This document shows positions 35,168-44,513 of a stretch of DNA of 64,000 nucleotides, in pieces. How positions within the stretch are numbered: the stretch's first letter is position 1; each line of letters begins with the position of its first letter. A program made the position numbers and the translations under genes. The notes beneath the pieces were generated by a model. The model ran no database searches and was not told the origin of the DNA. It saw nothing but the letters and a program-made list of their open reading frames with translations. The stretch spans positions 248,001 to 312,000 of the forward strand of contig NZ_RQES01000005.1 of assembly GCF_004769405.1 (NCBI RefSeq), in the 5' to 3' direction. This DNA comes from Leptospira selangorensis (GTDB taxonomy: Bacteria; Spirochaetota; Leptospiria; Leptospirales; Leptospiraceae).

Positions 35168-36091
35168 AAGTCTCCAAAATGCCAGTCCTTTTAATTTTAT
35201 GTTTTTTGCATATTCTTCCCAGAGTTTAAGATCCAAAATTAGGCTGCCTTCTCCTTTGTCCGTATGGATCAGATAGATCCCGTCCTTTTCTTTTCCGTTT
35301 TGGATTACGAAGTTTTCGTCAGAGGATTGGGTTAGAAGTTTAGGGCGTTTTGCATCCTTCTTCCAATAATAGCCATAAAGAGGAATTCCAAACCAAATCT
35401 GCTCCGGCTTGTAAGTTTTAAGAAGATATTCAATATTTCGTTTTGCCCAACTGATTTCGGTCACAGGTCCCGGAGCAGTTTTAGTAGAATGTAGATCGTA
35501 AGCCATGAGCACGATCTCATCTGCGAGATTCTTTTTGTAAATTGCGGAGTGAAAGCCGGAAAGTTTAGGATCGAATCCTTCTGCCGGAAATACAGCCAAT
35601 GTAAGAAGTTTACTTTTTTTCCTTAAAGCCGGTTGGAGTTCCAACAAGAGCTCTTTATAATCAGAAGAGTATTCCGGTCCTAAACCTTCAAAATCCAAAT
35701 GAATGCCTGAATAGAAAGAATGATTCTCCAAATAGAATTCTAGATTTCGAACGAGGGCCTTTCTGAGTTGAGGAGAAGATAGGACCTTCTTCCCAACAGA
35801 TTCTGATCTAAAAGTAATGAGAGGAAACCACCGGATCTCATTCTTATTTCCAATTGTTTGAAGAGCAGAAGGTACCGAAACCCCGGTAACTTCTCCATTA
35901 GCTCCGATATAATTCCCTGTAAAACAAATGCTGGTTCCGGGTTTGAATACCTTCTCCCAATAAGTTGACGGCTTGGAGCTTAGATCCTGACTTATAGTAT
36001 ACTTCCAGGTATTCTCCTGAGCCGATAAGGGACATAGGGAAAAACAAATGATGTAGGTAAAAATGGATCTGGGTCTTGAAAAGATCTTCAT
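35159..36091 (-). CDS. Glycoside hydrolase 18-like secreted protein
   Basis: 310 residues with a signal peptide (SIFTYIICFSLCPLSAQ). TIM-barrel features of GH18: SGIHLDFEGLGPEYSSDYKELLLELQPAL matches the DxxDxDxE strand, with the last Asp and catalytic Glu kept in LDFEG but the first Asp replaced. DEIVLMAYDLHSTKTAPGPV and WFGIPLYGYYWKKD match later GH18 strands as in YaaH/spore-type hydrolases. It may act on peptidoglycan or chitin-like glycans; the changed acid triad leaves activity uncertain. Convergent with the secreted protein gene. Confidence 0.7.
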   Translation of the reverse strand: MKIFSRPRSIFTYIICFSLCPLSAQENTWKYTISQDLSSKPSTYWEKVFKPGTSICFTGNYIGANGEVTGVSVPSALQTIGNKNEIRWFPLITFRSESVGKKVLSSPQLRKALVRNLEFYLENHSFYSGIHLDFEGLGPEYSSDYKELLLELQPALRKKSKLLTLAVFPAEGFDPKLSGFHSAIYKKNLADEIVLMAYDLHSTKTAPGPVTEISWAKRNIEYLLKTYKPEQIWFGIPLYGYYWKKDAKRPKLLTQSSDENFVIQNGKEKDGIYLIHTDKGEGSLILDLKLWEEYAKNIKLKGLAFWRLGF

Positions 36092-36197
36092 TTATCCGTC
36101 CTGTAATATTAAGGAAACCGATCCTTGATTTTTCTTCAATCCTGAAGGTTTGTTCTCCGATTTTAAATACATAGCCAGGGTCGAAAAATTAGGTAGG

Positions 36198-37103
36198 ATG
36201 CGAATGATGGCAATCACGAATACAGGAATGGGCGAATTGATCCGAGACGGATTAGATCGTCTTGGTATTTTATCCTCCTCCAAAAGGGCGGAGATTACCC
36301 ATCATTCTACCAGCTTATTCGAGCTCTATAAGGCAAGATTGCCTGACGGTTCTCAACTTGCCATTAAGATCATTCCTAAAAAAGAAATGGCCGAGACTGA
36401 GGCAGAAGGTTTGGAGCAACTTTGCAGACTTGGTGTGAGGGTGCCTGAATATCTAGGAACTGTTCACCTAGGAAAAGTTTCACTTCTTGCAATGGAATTT
36501 GTACAAACAGGTTCTTCTGCCGGGTTTAGAGAAGATCTAATTGCCAGTTTAAAAAATTTATATAAAAACGAATTCGGTTCCTGGGGTTGGAAGAAGGATA
36601 ACTTTATCGGAACACTCAACCAAGCTAACGGATGGTTTTCCACCTTCCGTGAATTTTATTGGGAAAGAAGATTAAAACCTCAGATTGAACTTGCACAAGC
36701 TCGAAAACTTCTGACAGACAAAGACTTATCGGCAATCCGTGGGATCTTTGATAAGTTTTCGGAAGATTGGGGATTGAATCATGTAAAACCTAGAATGGTC
36801 CATGGAGATCTTTGGTCCGGGAATGTTTTGCAAGGTAAGAACGGTTTCGCTTATTTGATAGATCCGTCTGTGGCTTATTCTCATCCGGAGCAAGACCTTG
36901 CAATGTTGCAATTATTCGGAAGTCCTTTAAATTTGGAAGAGATGCAAGATATTCTGGCCACTGCAGGCTTAGATGATCCCGGCAATTTGAAGGATAGGAT
37001 CCAGTTCTGGCAATTATATCCGGTGCTTGTTCATATCAATTTATTCGGAGCCTCTTACCTGACTAGTCTCCGGCATATTCTTCGCTATTATGGCGTGAAA
37101 TAG
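36198..37103 (+). CDS. Fructosamine/ketosamine kinase family protein
   Basis: 301 residues from the ATG at 36198; ATGs at 36204 and 36207 are close alternatives, and AGGTAGG lies just upstream. Protein-kinase-like fold: LPDGSQLAIKIIPK holds the ATP lysine, LLAMEFVQTG the hinge, FGSWGWKKDNFIGTLNQ the family loop, MVHGDLWSGNVL the catalytic Asp, and YLIDPSVAYSHPEQDLAML the metal Asp. These are fructosamine-3-kinase signatures. It probably phosphorylates glycated amines or protein lysines for repair. Divergent from the GH18-like gene. Confidence 0.85.
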   Translation: MRMMAITNTGMGELIRDGLDRLGILSSSKRAEITHHSTSLFELYKARLPDGSQLAIKIIPKKEMAETEAEGLEQLCRLGVRVPEYLGTVHLGKVSLLAMEFVQTGSSAGFREDLIASLKNLYKNEFGSWGWKKDNFIGTLNQANGWFSTFREFYWERRLKPQIELAQARKLLTDKDLSAIRGIFDKFSEDWGLNHVKPRMVHGDLWSGNVLQGKNGFAYLIDPSVAYSHPEQDLAMLQLFGSPLNLEEMQDILATAGLDDPGNLKDRIQFWQLYPVLVHINLFGASYLTSLRHILRYYGVK

Positions 37104-37171
37104 TTTTCTTGATAGAATCCAAGTTTTCTGTTCTTTAGTAAGAAACCGACTTAGAACCGGGGAATAACTCT

Positions 37172-37861
37172 TTGCCCAAAATCGCAAAAAAGAAAACGCA
37201 AACTTCCTCTAAACCAAAAGAGAAAAACTCTAAGTTAAATCTGAGAAAATCACCTTCTCAAAAAAGAGCTATAGAGAGGGTCCAGTATATCCTGGATATA
37301 GTCGCAGATCTTTTGGATGAAGTCGGAACAGATGGTCTGACTACAAACCTGATCGCTCAAAGAGCTGGGATACCTATCGGTTCCTTATACCAATATTTTC
37401 CGAATAAACATGCCATCCTAAAAGCTGTTGGACAAAGGCATTTGGAAAGAGTGAACTCAATGATCCTGAACTTTCTGGATACTCCTCCGAACAAAGCGGA
37501 ATGGGAAAATATAGTAGATAAACTCATAGATGCGTTCGCTCAACTTTATAAATCCGAACCTGGGTTTATACCAATGTGGTCGAATAAAAACTTAGATCCG
37601 GAACTTGTAGCTATAGATAGAGAGAATAACAGAGCAATCGCCAATTTTATCGCGGAGCTATTTTTCGGGGTCATTCCTTGGATGAAGAAAAAAGAGGAAA
37701 TGATGGTCATGTCCAGGATCATGGTAGAAGTATCTGATTCCGTTCTAAGTCGCTGGCTACGAGAAAGGCAAGATAGTGCGCTCGCAGATGGGATCTTACA
37801 AGAATTGAAAACGATGCTTAAGGCTTATATGAATTATTATATCCAGAGAGGATCTAAATGA
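37172..37861 (+). CDS. TetR family regulator leading the rhomboid-MDR-Nudix operon
   Basis: 229 residues. The start is TTG, supported by GGGG nine bases upstream. A Lys/Ser-rich tail of ~30 residues precedes the HTH (LTTNLIAQRAGIPIGSLYQYFPNKHAILKAV), a clear TetR domain of the type with LYQYFPNK. The C-terminal half is a helical ligand domain (DTPPNKAEWENIVDKLIDAFAQLY, HPL-type absent). It is the first of five closely spaced genes. Its stop overlaps the rhomboid start (ATGA). It probably regulates its own operon; no clear palindrome was found in the 68-nt gap upstream. Confidence 0.85.
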   Translation: MPKIAKKKTQTSSKPKEKNSKLNLRKSPSQKRAIERVQYILDIVADLLDEVGTDGLTTNLIAQRAGIPIGSLYQYFPNKHAILKAVGQRHLERVNSMILNFLDTPPNKAEWENIVDKLIDAFAQLYKSEPGFIPMWSNKNLDPELVAIDRENNRAIANFIAELFFGVIPWMKKKEEMMVMSRIMVEVSDSVLSRWLRERQDSALADGILQELKTMLKAYMNYYIQRGSK

Positions 37862-38520
37862 AGGCCTTTCTATTCGAATTTCCTTTAACCGCTTTTATCG
37901 TAGCTCTGATCACTATTTCTCAAATATTTCTTACTATATTCGTTCCGGAAGAAATTATAAACGCGTTTTTCATTAGTCGTCCCGGAGAATTCTATCCTTG
38001 GAAATGGATCGGAATGGTCTTCTTACATGCAGACTTCACTCATTTGTTTTGGAATATGATCTTTCTATTTTTTTTAGGAAGGATCGTGGAATACAAAGTA
38101 GGCCAAGTAAAATGGCTTCTGTTCTTTTTTATGGGCGCTCTTGTTTCCGGGGGTTTGGATTCTTTTGTAAGAGGAATGATTTTAGGAGAAAATCAACCTG
38201 CTATCGGAGCGTCAGGCGCTGTGTCCGGACTCGCTGCAGTAGCCGCTTTACTTTCTCCTTTTTCTATTCGAGTCAGAAAGAGAAGTTATCCTTTTCCTGT
38301 TTTCGCAGTAGCTTGGCTTATGGTATACTCTGATATCACCAATTTATTTTCTAGGGACCAGGTTGCACATTGGGCTCATTTAGGCGGATTTATCTCAGTA
38401 GTATTCACTGCATATTTTTTGAATAATAAGATCAAACGAGAACTACATACAGGATTTGCATTAAACTTAGTATTTGTTGTTTTACTCTTAATCTTGGGAT
38501 TTTTTGTCGGGGCGAGATAA
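37858..38520 (+). CDS. Rhomboid family intramembrane serine protease
   Basis: 220 residues, about six membrane helices. The catalytic pair is Ser119 (IGASGAVSG) and His174 (AHWAHLGGF). HADFTHLFWNM contains the H-x-x-x-N oxyanion motif (His62, Asn66), and GRIVEYKVGQVKW is the usual loop. The protease cleaves single-span membrane proteins within the bilayer. The ATG overlaps the TetR stop (ATGA), and the next gene starts on the base after its stop, so it is embedded in the operon. No obvious substrate is visible in the operon. Confidence 0.93.
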   Translation: MKAFLFEFPLTAFIVALITISQIFLTIFVPEEIINAFFISRPGEFYPWKWIGMVFLHADFTHLFWNMIFLFFLGRIVEYKVGQVKWLLFFFMGALVSGGLDSFVRGMILGENQPAIGASGAVSGLAAVAALLSPFSIRVRKRSYPFPVFAVAWLMVYSDITNLFSRDQVAHWAHLGGFISVVFTAYFLNNKIKRELHTGFALNLVFVVLLLILGFFVGAR

Positions 38521-40044
38521 TTGATAGAAGTTCGATTTACTGCTTACGAATATAATTCTAACGATTCTTTCTCTAATTCAGTTTATGAAATGAAAGGTTC
38601 GGAAGAATCCGGATGGCAGATTTTGCGAAATTCCTCTCCTTATTTAGAACTCGGAAAAGGTTATAGACTTCTCAAAACAGAACTTTGTGGGATCTGCTCC
38701 ACTGATTTGGATCGCAGATTTTTGCCATTTCCACTGCCTCAGATCATCGGTCACGAAGTAGTCGCATCCGATTATCTTACCGGAAAAAAATACGTATTAG
38801 AAATTAATGATACAGTAGTTTCCAGAGGAGAAGAAGCGGATCCTTTTTGCCGAGTTGGAATTCCAACACATAGTCCAACCAGAATGGTTTTGGGAATAGA
38901 TCGTTTGCCTGGGGGATTCGGGCCTTATATACTCGCACCTAAAGGGAACTTGGTAGAAACAAAACAATTAGAAGATATGGAAGCAGTTCTATTAGAACCG
39001 TTCGCTGCTTCTTTGCATGGTGTAGAAGTTTCTATTGATCGGGCCGGATCAGATTTCAAAAAGATCGCAGTTTTAGGCCCAAGGCGTTTAGGCTCTTTAG
39101 TGATAGCTGCTTTAGATCTATATCGAAAAAGAAATAATCTAAACTACGAAATCGTTTCTTTCATTCGGCACCAAAACTTAGCGGATCTATCTTTGAGAAT
39201 GGGTGCAGATCAGGTTTTATACTTTTCCAATTTGGGAGAAACTGATATTAAAGAAGGTCTTTTATTCGAGAAGAATGTAATAGCTCCTACAACTGCGTCT
39301 TGGTCCGATTACAAACATTCTTTTGATCTAGTATTCGATACCACCGGTTCTATTTCCGGATTGGAAACTAGTATTCATCTTACCCAAAAAGAAATTCATA
39401 GAAAGACTACGAATGGTCAGGCATCTCTCGGAATTACACATCTGACTGAGCTAGTAGTGGATGAGATTTCTATTACAAATCTAAGATCCGATTTTTCAGA
39501 ATTGGTCTGGGGAATTGAAACGATCTCGCCGGCATGGGTTTTTGTTTCTTCTTCTCTTTCCTTAAACAAAGAAGAAAAGGAACTATTAGCTAATCTGGAA
39601 AAGAAGGATAAAATTAAGATCTTTATAGGTTCAATCGAAGAAGGAACCAAGTTTTTAGGATCTAAAGAATTCGCAGGTGCTTTGCCACGATTCGATTTTG
39701 CAATCGTAGATTCTTCTTCGGAACTGGACTTAGTGATCCGCCCTGATGCAAAGGAAGAAAAATCCTTGGTTCGACCAAGAGGTTTTATTCTCGTTTCGAA
39801 ATCTGCAGAGCGGGAATCCAATTTGTTTTTAGATTGGATTACAAGAGGCGGAATTTTGAGCACAAGTAGATGTGGGGACTTTGTTCGGACCAGAGAGCTT
39901 CTTGCATCCGAGCCTGGATTTATAAAATCCGTTTCTGAAAATTTGATTAGCAAAGAATTCGATTCCGGATCAATCCCGGAAGCGTATACAGACGCAAGAA
40001 AACCGGAGAATATAAAAGTGGTTGTCAGGCATAAAGCTTCCTGA
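38521..40044 (+). CDS. Atypical medium-chain (MDR) zinc dehydrogenase-like protein
   Basis: 507 residues, against ~340-380 for the family. Starts with TTG directly after the rhomboid stop. The N-terminal half is a GroES-like MDR domain: ELCGICSTDLD with Cys56, IIGHEVVASD with His78-Glu79, and LLEPFAASLHGVE with Glu159. The structural four-Cys zinc loop is absent. The nucleotide loop reads LGPRRLGS (186-193) instead of GxGxxG, so cofactor binding is doubtful. The next ~300 residues add more alpha/beta sequence than usual. Substrate unknown; operon with rhomboid and Nudix genes. Confidence 0.65.
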   Translation: MIEVRFTAYEYNSNDSFSNSVYEMKGSEESGWQILRNSSPYLELGKGYRLLKTELCGICSTDLDRRFLPFPLPQIIGHEVVASDYLTGKKYVLEINDTVVSRGEEADPFCRVGIPTHSPTRMVLGIDRLPGGFGPYILAPKGNLVETKQLEDMEAVLLEPFAASLHGVEVSIDRAGSDFKKIAVLGPRRLGSLVIAALDLYRKRNNLNYEIVSFIRHQNLADLSLRMGADQVLYFSNLGETDIKEGLLFEKNVIAPTTASWSDYKHSFDLVFDTTGSISGLETSIHLTQKEIHRKTTNGQASLGITHLTELVVDEISITNLRSDFSELVWGIETISPAWVFVSSSLSLNKEEKELLANLEKKDKIKIFIGSIEEGTKFLGSKEFAGALPRFDFAIVDSSSELDLVIRPDAKEEKSLVRPRGFILVSKSAERESNLFLDWITRGGILSTSRCGDFVRTRELLASEPGFIKSVSENLISKEFDSGSIPEAYTDARKPENIKVVVRHKAS

Positions 40045-40074
40045 GCGAGTATTTAGTGACTTGCGAGGACGGCT

Positions 40075-40542
40075 TTGAGCAAACACGGTTTTTTTCAAAT
40101 CACACAAAAGGTTTTTTTGCGAAAAGGAAAAGAACTTCTCATTCTTAGAGACCGCAAATCCGGATTCGGGGATCTTCCCGGCGGAAGGATGAACGAGGAC
40201 GAATTTTACGGAGATTGGTTGGAAAGTTTGTCCAGAGAATTAAAAGAAGAAATGGGAGAAGCTTGTGAGATCAAGATCCACCCACGGCCCATCCTAATCC
40301 ATAAACATAGGGTCAGCGATGGAAATCATCCATGTGTGATTGTAGCTTATCATGGAGAATTTGTATCAGGAGAGATTACTCTTTCAGATGAGCATGATTA
40401 TATTTCTTGGGTGGATGCTGCGACTTACGATCCTAAACCTTTATTTTTCGAATACATGTTGGATGCTCTGCAATTGTACCAAAAAGAATATGTTCCCCAG
40501 ATACCTGATGGTAAATTAAATCCTAAAGGTTGGTTGGTATGA
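40075..40542 (+). CDS. Nudix hydrolase with an enlarged Nudix box
   Basis: 155 residues from a TTG with GAGGAC upstream. [14 protein letters not shown] ... [10 protein letters not shown] is the Nudix motif: Gly37, Glu43, Arg54, Glu55, Glu58, Glu59, Gly61. The spacing between the first Glu and Arg-Glu is ten rather than seven, a three-residue insert. Metal ligands Glu55, Glu58 and Glu59 remain, so it should hydrolyse a nucleoside diphosphate linked to some moiety. [19 protein letters not shown] strands follow. Its stop overlaps the next start (ATGA). Confidence 0.85.
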   Translation: MSKHGFFQITQKVFLRKGKELLILRDRKSGFGDLPGGRMNEDEFYGDWLESLSRELKEEMGEACEIKIHPRPILIHKHRVSDGNHPCVIVAYHGEFVSGEITLSDEHDYISWVDAATYDPKPLFFEYMLDALQLYQKEYVPQIPDGKLNPKGWLV

Positions 40543-41579
40543 GCCCGTTCGTCAGGAATGCACTTGCGTCTTTAGTTTTAGTTCCGATCTTCGCATTTAT
40601 CGGATGGCTTCTCTCCGGAGTTTCTTTAAGTGAAGAAGATTTCCAAAAAAGGATCTCTAAAAAAGAAACCAAATCCGTTTCCTTAGGTTGGGATAGAAGG
40701 TCCGGAAATTTACTTATCGTTCAGTTGGAATTCAAACCAGAATATTTTACTAGAGAAGATAGATTCAGAGCTTGGTTAGAAGAACCTCTCGCTCTTGCAA
40801 AAGAAAAAGGTTGGTTACAAAATTCCACGATCGTTGCATTTCCTCCCGAGATCGGAAATTACTTTTTCCTAATGGATTCCAGAAAGGAACTTTTGGATTC
40901 GGAGAATATCGACTCTGCTTGGAACTGGGCATTATTCTTCCAAAGGATTTCTATTAAAAACTTCTCCCACATATTGGATGGAGAAGCAGTATCTTTTACG
41001 ATTGCTCAAGATTCTAAGGAAAGATACGAAAGGATTTTTGGAGACCTGGCAAAGATGTATGGGGTTTCCATTTTAGCAGGATCGATTTGTTTACCTTCTC
41101 CTGAAGTGAAGGAAGGAAAACTTTCTATCAAACCAGGTGAATGGCAAGAAAGAGCATATATATTCGATTCTTCCGGAAAGTTTGTAGAAGGTTCTTTACT
41201 TAGAACTTCCAATCAAAAATCAGAAGCCGCACAAATTGCAGGTTCCGAAAAAGAAATTCTTCCCGAAGTCTGGGTAGCAAATCTGTCTTCAGGTAGATTG
41301 GGGATCTTATTCACGGAAGATCTAAAATCTCCTCAAATGGAAGAGATTGTTAAAAAAACTTATGTAAGCAAATTGATCGGACTTGGTTCTCAAGAAGACG
41401 AAGGCAAGTTTAGAGAATGGATTAAAAATTCTTCCTTTGAATCCAGCGGACAAGTTCAGTTTTCCGGAAAAGTTTGGAACCAAGAATTTCCAGCAAAAAG
41501 TTTTGCAAAGACACGTTATGGATCCCCGGAGCCGATAGAAGGCCAAAAGGGAAATCTGATCATCAATATCTTTTTCTAA
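40539..41579 (+). CDS. Nitrilase-fold protein lacking the catalytic cysteine
   Basis: 346 residues from the ATG at 40539, which overlaps the Nudix stop. A hydrophobic N-terminal segment ([20 protein letters not shown]) may anchor it. Nitrilase-superfamily order is visible: LLIVQLEF, then [12 protein letters not shown] with the catalytic Glu104, [24 protein letters not shown], and [15 protein letters not shown]. In active members the last motif reads G-V-x-I-C-Y-D-x-R-x-P-E; here Thr259 replaces the Cys. It is therefore probably a non-catalytic member, perhaps a binding or regulatory subunit. Last gene of the operon. Confidence 0.65.
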   Translation: MSPFVRNALASLVLVPIFAFIGWLLSGVSLSEEDFQKRISKKETKSVSLGWDRRSGNLLIVQLEFKPEYFTREDRFRAWLEEPLALAKEKGWLQNSTIVAFPPEIGNYFFLMDSRKELLDSENIDSAWNWALFFQRISIKNFSHILDGEAVSFTIAQDSKERYERIFGDLAKMYGVSILAGSICLPSPEVKEGKLSIKPGEWQERAYIFDSSGKFVEGSLLRTSNQKSEAAQIAGSEKEILPEVWVANLSSGRLGILFTEDLKSPQMEEIVKKTYVSKLIGLGSQEDEGKFREWIKNSSFESSGQVQFSGKVWNQEFPAKSFAKTRYGSPEPIEGQKGNLIINIFF

Positions 41580-41583
41580 AAAA

Positions 41584-42684
41584 TTATTTGTCTCTTGCTT
41601 CTTCGTACAATTTGAGGATTTTCCAGTCTTCTTCCGGAAAATCCAAATTGGTTAGATACAATCCACCTTTTTCATTTTCGCAAAGAACTTTGTTTTGATC
41701 CACAAGCCAGATCCTTTCGCAAAGTATAGGCAAAACTTGGCTTTTGCGAGAAGGTCCCCAAAGATGTACTTTGCCTGAATAGTTGGAAACAAATTCGTTT
41801 TTACCCGGAAGTTTCCAAGGATTGATCTCTTTTCTGCTGATCGTAAATAATTTACTACTAGAAGGTTTACCTTTTCCGAGTTGTAATCTTCTTAAATGAA
41901 GTCTACCGATGGAGCCGCCCAGATAGTACGCAGAGTCTCCGGTGCCGTAATAGATCAATGGGCTGATGACTTCTTGGTCTATCTTTTCCACTGATTTTTT
42001 TTCAGGTTGGAAATAATATAAATAGTAAGAGCCTGCATTTCCGGAGAAGAGTAAAAAATCTTTTCCAATCGGATATAAATAGAATCTAGCCTTGAGTCCT
42101 GCAAAAGGTGGAACGATCTTTTCTTTAGAGACAATCAGTTTAGGAGTTCTAGGTTCTATGGTTTTTTCTTCATAGAGTTGGTTATCTACAAAGTAGTAAA
42201 TTTTGGAACCGTCGTCTGAGATCCCACCTCTATTCCTACAAGAGATCTGCGCGCCTGATTCGTACAAAAGATCATTATTTTTTAATGATATAGCAAATAA
42301 ACGACAACCGTTTGTCATCGGATATTCCGCTAACGCAAAGTTTGCGTTTAAGGAAACTGCAAGAGAAGCTGGAACTTCGTCCAAACTTTTGGAACCGTTG
42401 GATCCATCGCTTGCATCTCTCCAATTTAGTTTACTATCTTCTAAATAGATTAATCTTTTTCTGTCATACGAGAGTTCGACTATTCTGGGAGTTTCCGGTT
42501 TTTCGGAAGAAAGGACTTCGTCATCGGATTTAGGTTTTACCAGATAATCCTTTAACATACCGGAAGCTTTTTCATAACTTTGCTCTTCCAGCAACTCTTG
42601 GATCTCTTCTATTAAACTTTCCTGTTTACTTTTGCAATTCCAGGAAAGGAAAACTAATAATAAGAAAGATAAGACTCTGATCAT
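41584..42684 (-). CDS. Lipoprotein with probable beta-propeller-like repeats
   Basis: 366 residues. Signal peptide and lipobox SWNC. After a helical stretch (ESLIEEIQELLEEQSYEKASGMLKDYL), the body consists of repeated strand units ending in aromatic or charged residues (RLIYLEDSKLNWRD, KIYYFVDNQLYEEK, DFLLFSGNAGSYYLYYF, ENEKGGLYLTNLDF), the look of WD40/TolB-like propellers, though no clean repeat can be aligned by eye. Envelope-anchored; function unknown. Convergent with the nitrilase-fold gene, four bases apart. Confidence 0.6.
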   Translation of the reverse strand: MIRVLSFLLLVFLSWNCKSKQESLIEEIQELLEEQSYEKASGMLKDYLVKPKSDDEVLSSEKPETPRIVELSYDRKRLIYLEDSKLNWRDASDGSNGSKSLDEVPASLAVSLNANFALAEYPMTNGCRLFAISLKNNDLLYESGAQISCRNRGGISDDGSKIYYFVDNQLYEEKTIEPRTPKLIVSKEKIVPPFAGLKARFYLYPIGKDFLLFSGNAGSYYLYYFQPEKKSVEKIDQEVISPLIYYGTGDSAYYLGGSIGRLHLRRLQLGKGKPSSSKLFTISRKEINPWKLPGKNEFVSNYSGKVHLWGPSRKSQVLPILCERIWLVDQNKVLCENEKGGLYLTNLDFPEEDWKILKLYEEARDK

Positions 42685-42707
42685 TTGATAGAACTTAGAT
42701 TTTGAGT

Positions 42708-43331
42708 TCAGGCAGTTTCCTCAGCCCAAGGCTCGTCCGATTGGACGCTAATAATATCTTTAGAAAATAATTTCTGAGCTCTGGAAGCAACATTACGAGT
42801 TTCCAAAAAGGAATATCCTCCAGAAAGTAAGGATCCAAAAATCGGAAGCCAAAATCCGTTTTTAGGTTTTGCAAACTTCTTCCCTTTGATGAGACCCTTT
42901 GCGATCTGATAAGTTGCTTCTTGTAGAAGTTTCCAAGCTATAGGTCGGATCAAGACCCTAGCACCGGCATCTTTAAGAACATTCCTGAAAAATGAGGTCT
43001 TGTCATTGAATAAACAATAAGCCATAAGTTCCGGTGTCACCTGATGCTCTTTTCCGTATAAAGCGGCGATGTCTTTTACCAATTTACCTTGGAGCCTTAA
43101 GACTAGAATAATTTCGGGAGCCAATGTAACAAGTCCCAAACGTCCTTGGGGGAGGGCAAGAGCCGCGCTCGCCGCTCCGGTTTGGAGAGAAGATTTTTGG
43201 GTCAGCTCTTGGATGAGCTCATCTGGCGATCCTATGGTCTTAGCATAGGGGCTACGATAAGAATGAAGACCGGATAAAAGATTCAGTATCTGATCGGAAA
43301 CTGCTGAAAGAATCGAATTGTAGTTTTCCAT
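42708..43331 (-). CDS. EcsC-like family protein
   Basis: 207 residues from the ATG at 43331; a longer frame would run into prfA upstream and is rejected. Features: SLQTGAASAALALPQGRLGLVTLAPEIILVLRLQGKLVKDIAALYGKE, the membrane-associated helical pattern of EcsC-type proteins, then GLIKGKKFAKPKNGFWLPIFGSLLSGGYSFLETR, a second amphipathic segment. The role of EcsC proteins is unclear. Divergent from prfA over 40 nt. Confidence 0.55.
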   Translation of the reverse strand: MENYNSILSAVSDQILNLLSGLHSYRSPYAKTIGSPDELIQELTQKSSLQTGAASAALALPQGRLGLVTLAPEIILVLRLQGKLVKDIAALYGKEHQVTPELMAYCLFNDKTSFFRNVLKDAGARVLIRPIAWKLLQEATYQIAKGLIKGKKFAKPKNGFWLPIFGSLLSGGYSFLETRNVASRAQKLFSKDIISVQSDEPWAEETA

Positions 43332-43371
43332 GTAGAGGAGTAAGGTACCAAGGCAATGGGATACGGTTTCT

Positions 43372-44436
43372 ATGTTAGACAGACTAGAAAAAATACAACA
43401 AAAATACCTCAAAATATCGGACGAACTCACAACTGCGTCCAATCCGGATGATTTAAAACGACTTTATAAGGAACGTTCCCGACTCACTCCCTTATTCGAT
43501 AAAATTACCGAATACCAAAAATTAATTCAGAACAAAAAAGACGCTGAAGAACTTTTAAAAACCGAAAAAGACGGGGATATGCGCTCCATGTACGAAGAAG
43601 AGCGCAAAGAAGCGGAAGAAAGGATCGAAAGTTTAGAGAAGGAGTTGGAAATCCTACTTCTTCCTCCGGATCCGAATTCAGGCAAAAATATATTACTCGA
43701 GATACGAGCAGGAACCGGCGGAGAAGAAGCAGGACTATTCGTTTCCGACCTGTTCAGAATGTACACCAAGTATGCGGATAAACAAGGCATCCGTCATGAG
43801 ATCATAGATTCTTCTCCTACTGGGATAGGCGGATTAAAAGAGATCATCTTTGCGATGGAAAATGATAAGGCTTACGATCTTTTCAAATTCGAAGCAGGAA
43901 CTCATAGAGTGCAAAGAATCCCTGCAACCGAATCCGGAGGAAGGATCCATACAAGTGCTGTGACCGTCGCAGTTTTGCCGGAAGCAGAAGAGTCCGAGAT
44001 CAATATTAATGAAAACGATCTGAGAGTGGATGTGTATCGTTCTTCCGGATCCGGTGGTCAGCACGTTAACACCACTGACTCTGCAGTTCGTATCACTCAC
44101 ATTCCGACCGGGATCGCAGTTGCATGCCAGGATGAAAAATCCCAGCACAAGAACAAAGCAAAGGCGATGAGGATCTTGAGTGCTAGGATCTTGGAAAAGC
44201 AGGCGGAAGAAAAGAAAGCCGCGGCAGATGCTCTAAAAAAACAGATGGTCGGTTCAGGAGACAGATCCGAAAGAATACGAACTTATAATTTTCCGCAAGG
44301 AAGATGTACGGATCATAGGATTGGATTTACTAGTCATAATCTTTCTGCTATAATGGAAGGAGATCTGGATGACCTGATCAATGCCTTAACAGAAGAAGAC
44401 AGAGTCAAGCGCCTCGCAAATTCACAGACAAATTAG
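43372..44436 (+). CDS. prfA: Peptide chain release factor 1
   Basis: 354 residues, reads UAA and UAG. PAT (184-186, [23 protein letters not shown]) is the RF1 stop-codon tripeptide, and [24 protein letters not shown] with GGQ (228-230) is the peptide-release loop. [13 protein letters not shown] and [13 protein letters not shown] segments fit RF1 rather than RF2. No prmC methyltransferase gene follows directly, unlike many genomes. 40 nt from the divergent EcsC-like gene. Confidence 0.97.
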   Translation: MLDRLEKIQQKYLKISDELTTASNPDDLKRLYKERSRLTPLFDKITEYQKLIQNKKDAEELLKTEKDGDMRSMYEEERKEAEERIESLEKELEILLLPPDPNSGKNILLEIRAGTGGEEAGLFVSDLFRMYTKYADKQGIRHEIIDSSPTGIGGLKEIIFAMENDKAYDLFKFEAGTHRVQRIPATESGGRIHTSAVTVAVLPEAEESEININENDLRVDVYRSSGSGGQHVNTTDSAVRITHIPTGIAVACQDEKSQHKNKAKAMRILSARILEKQAEEKKAAADALKKQMVGSGDRSERIRTYNFPQGRCTDHRIGFTSHNLSAIMEGDLDDLINALTEEDRVKRLANSQTN

Positions 44437-44513
44437 AACCGTTTTAGACTTCTGTTCGTCCAACCGAATAAAGTTGATGTTTCTGCCTAAAATTTTGCGA
44501 TGGTAATCAGAGT

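Noticed and set aside
43332..43442. Longer N-terminus for the EcsC-like protein
   Set aside because: It overlaps the prfA start on the other strand and shows no family similarity.
44437..44513. Riboswitch in the 77-nt leader of the cystathionine gamma-synthase gene
   Set aside because: Too short and lacking recognisable SAM or cobalamin elements; only a five-codon frame (44500-44517) is visible, which is weak evidence of a leader peptide.
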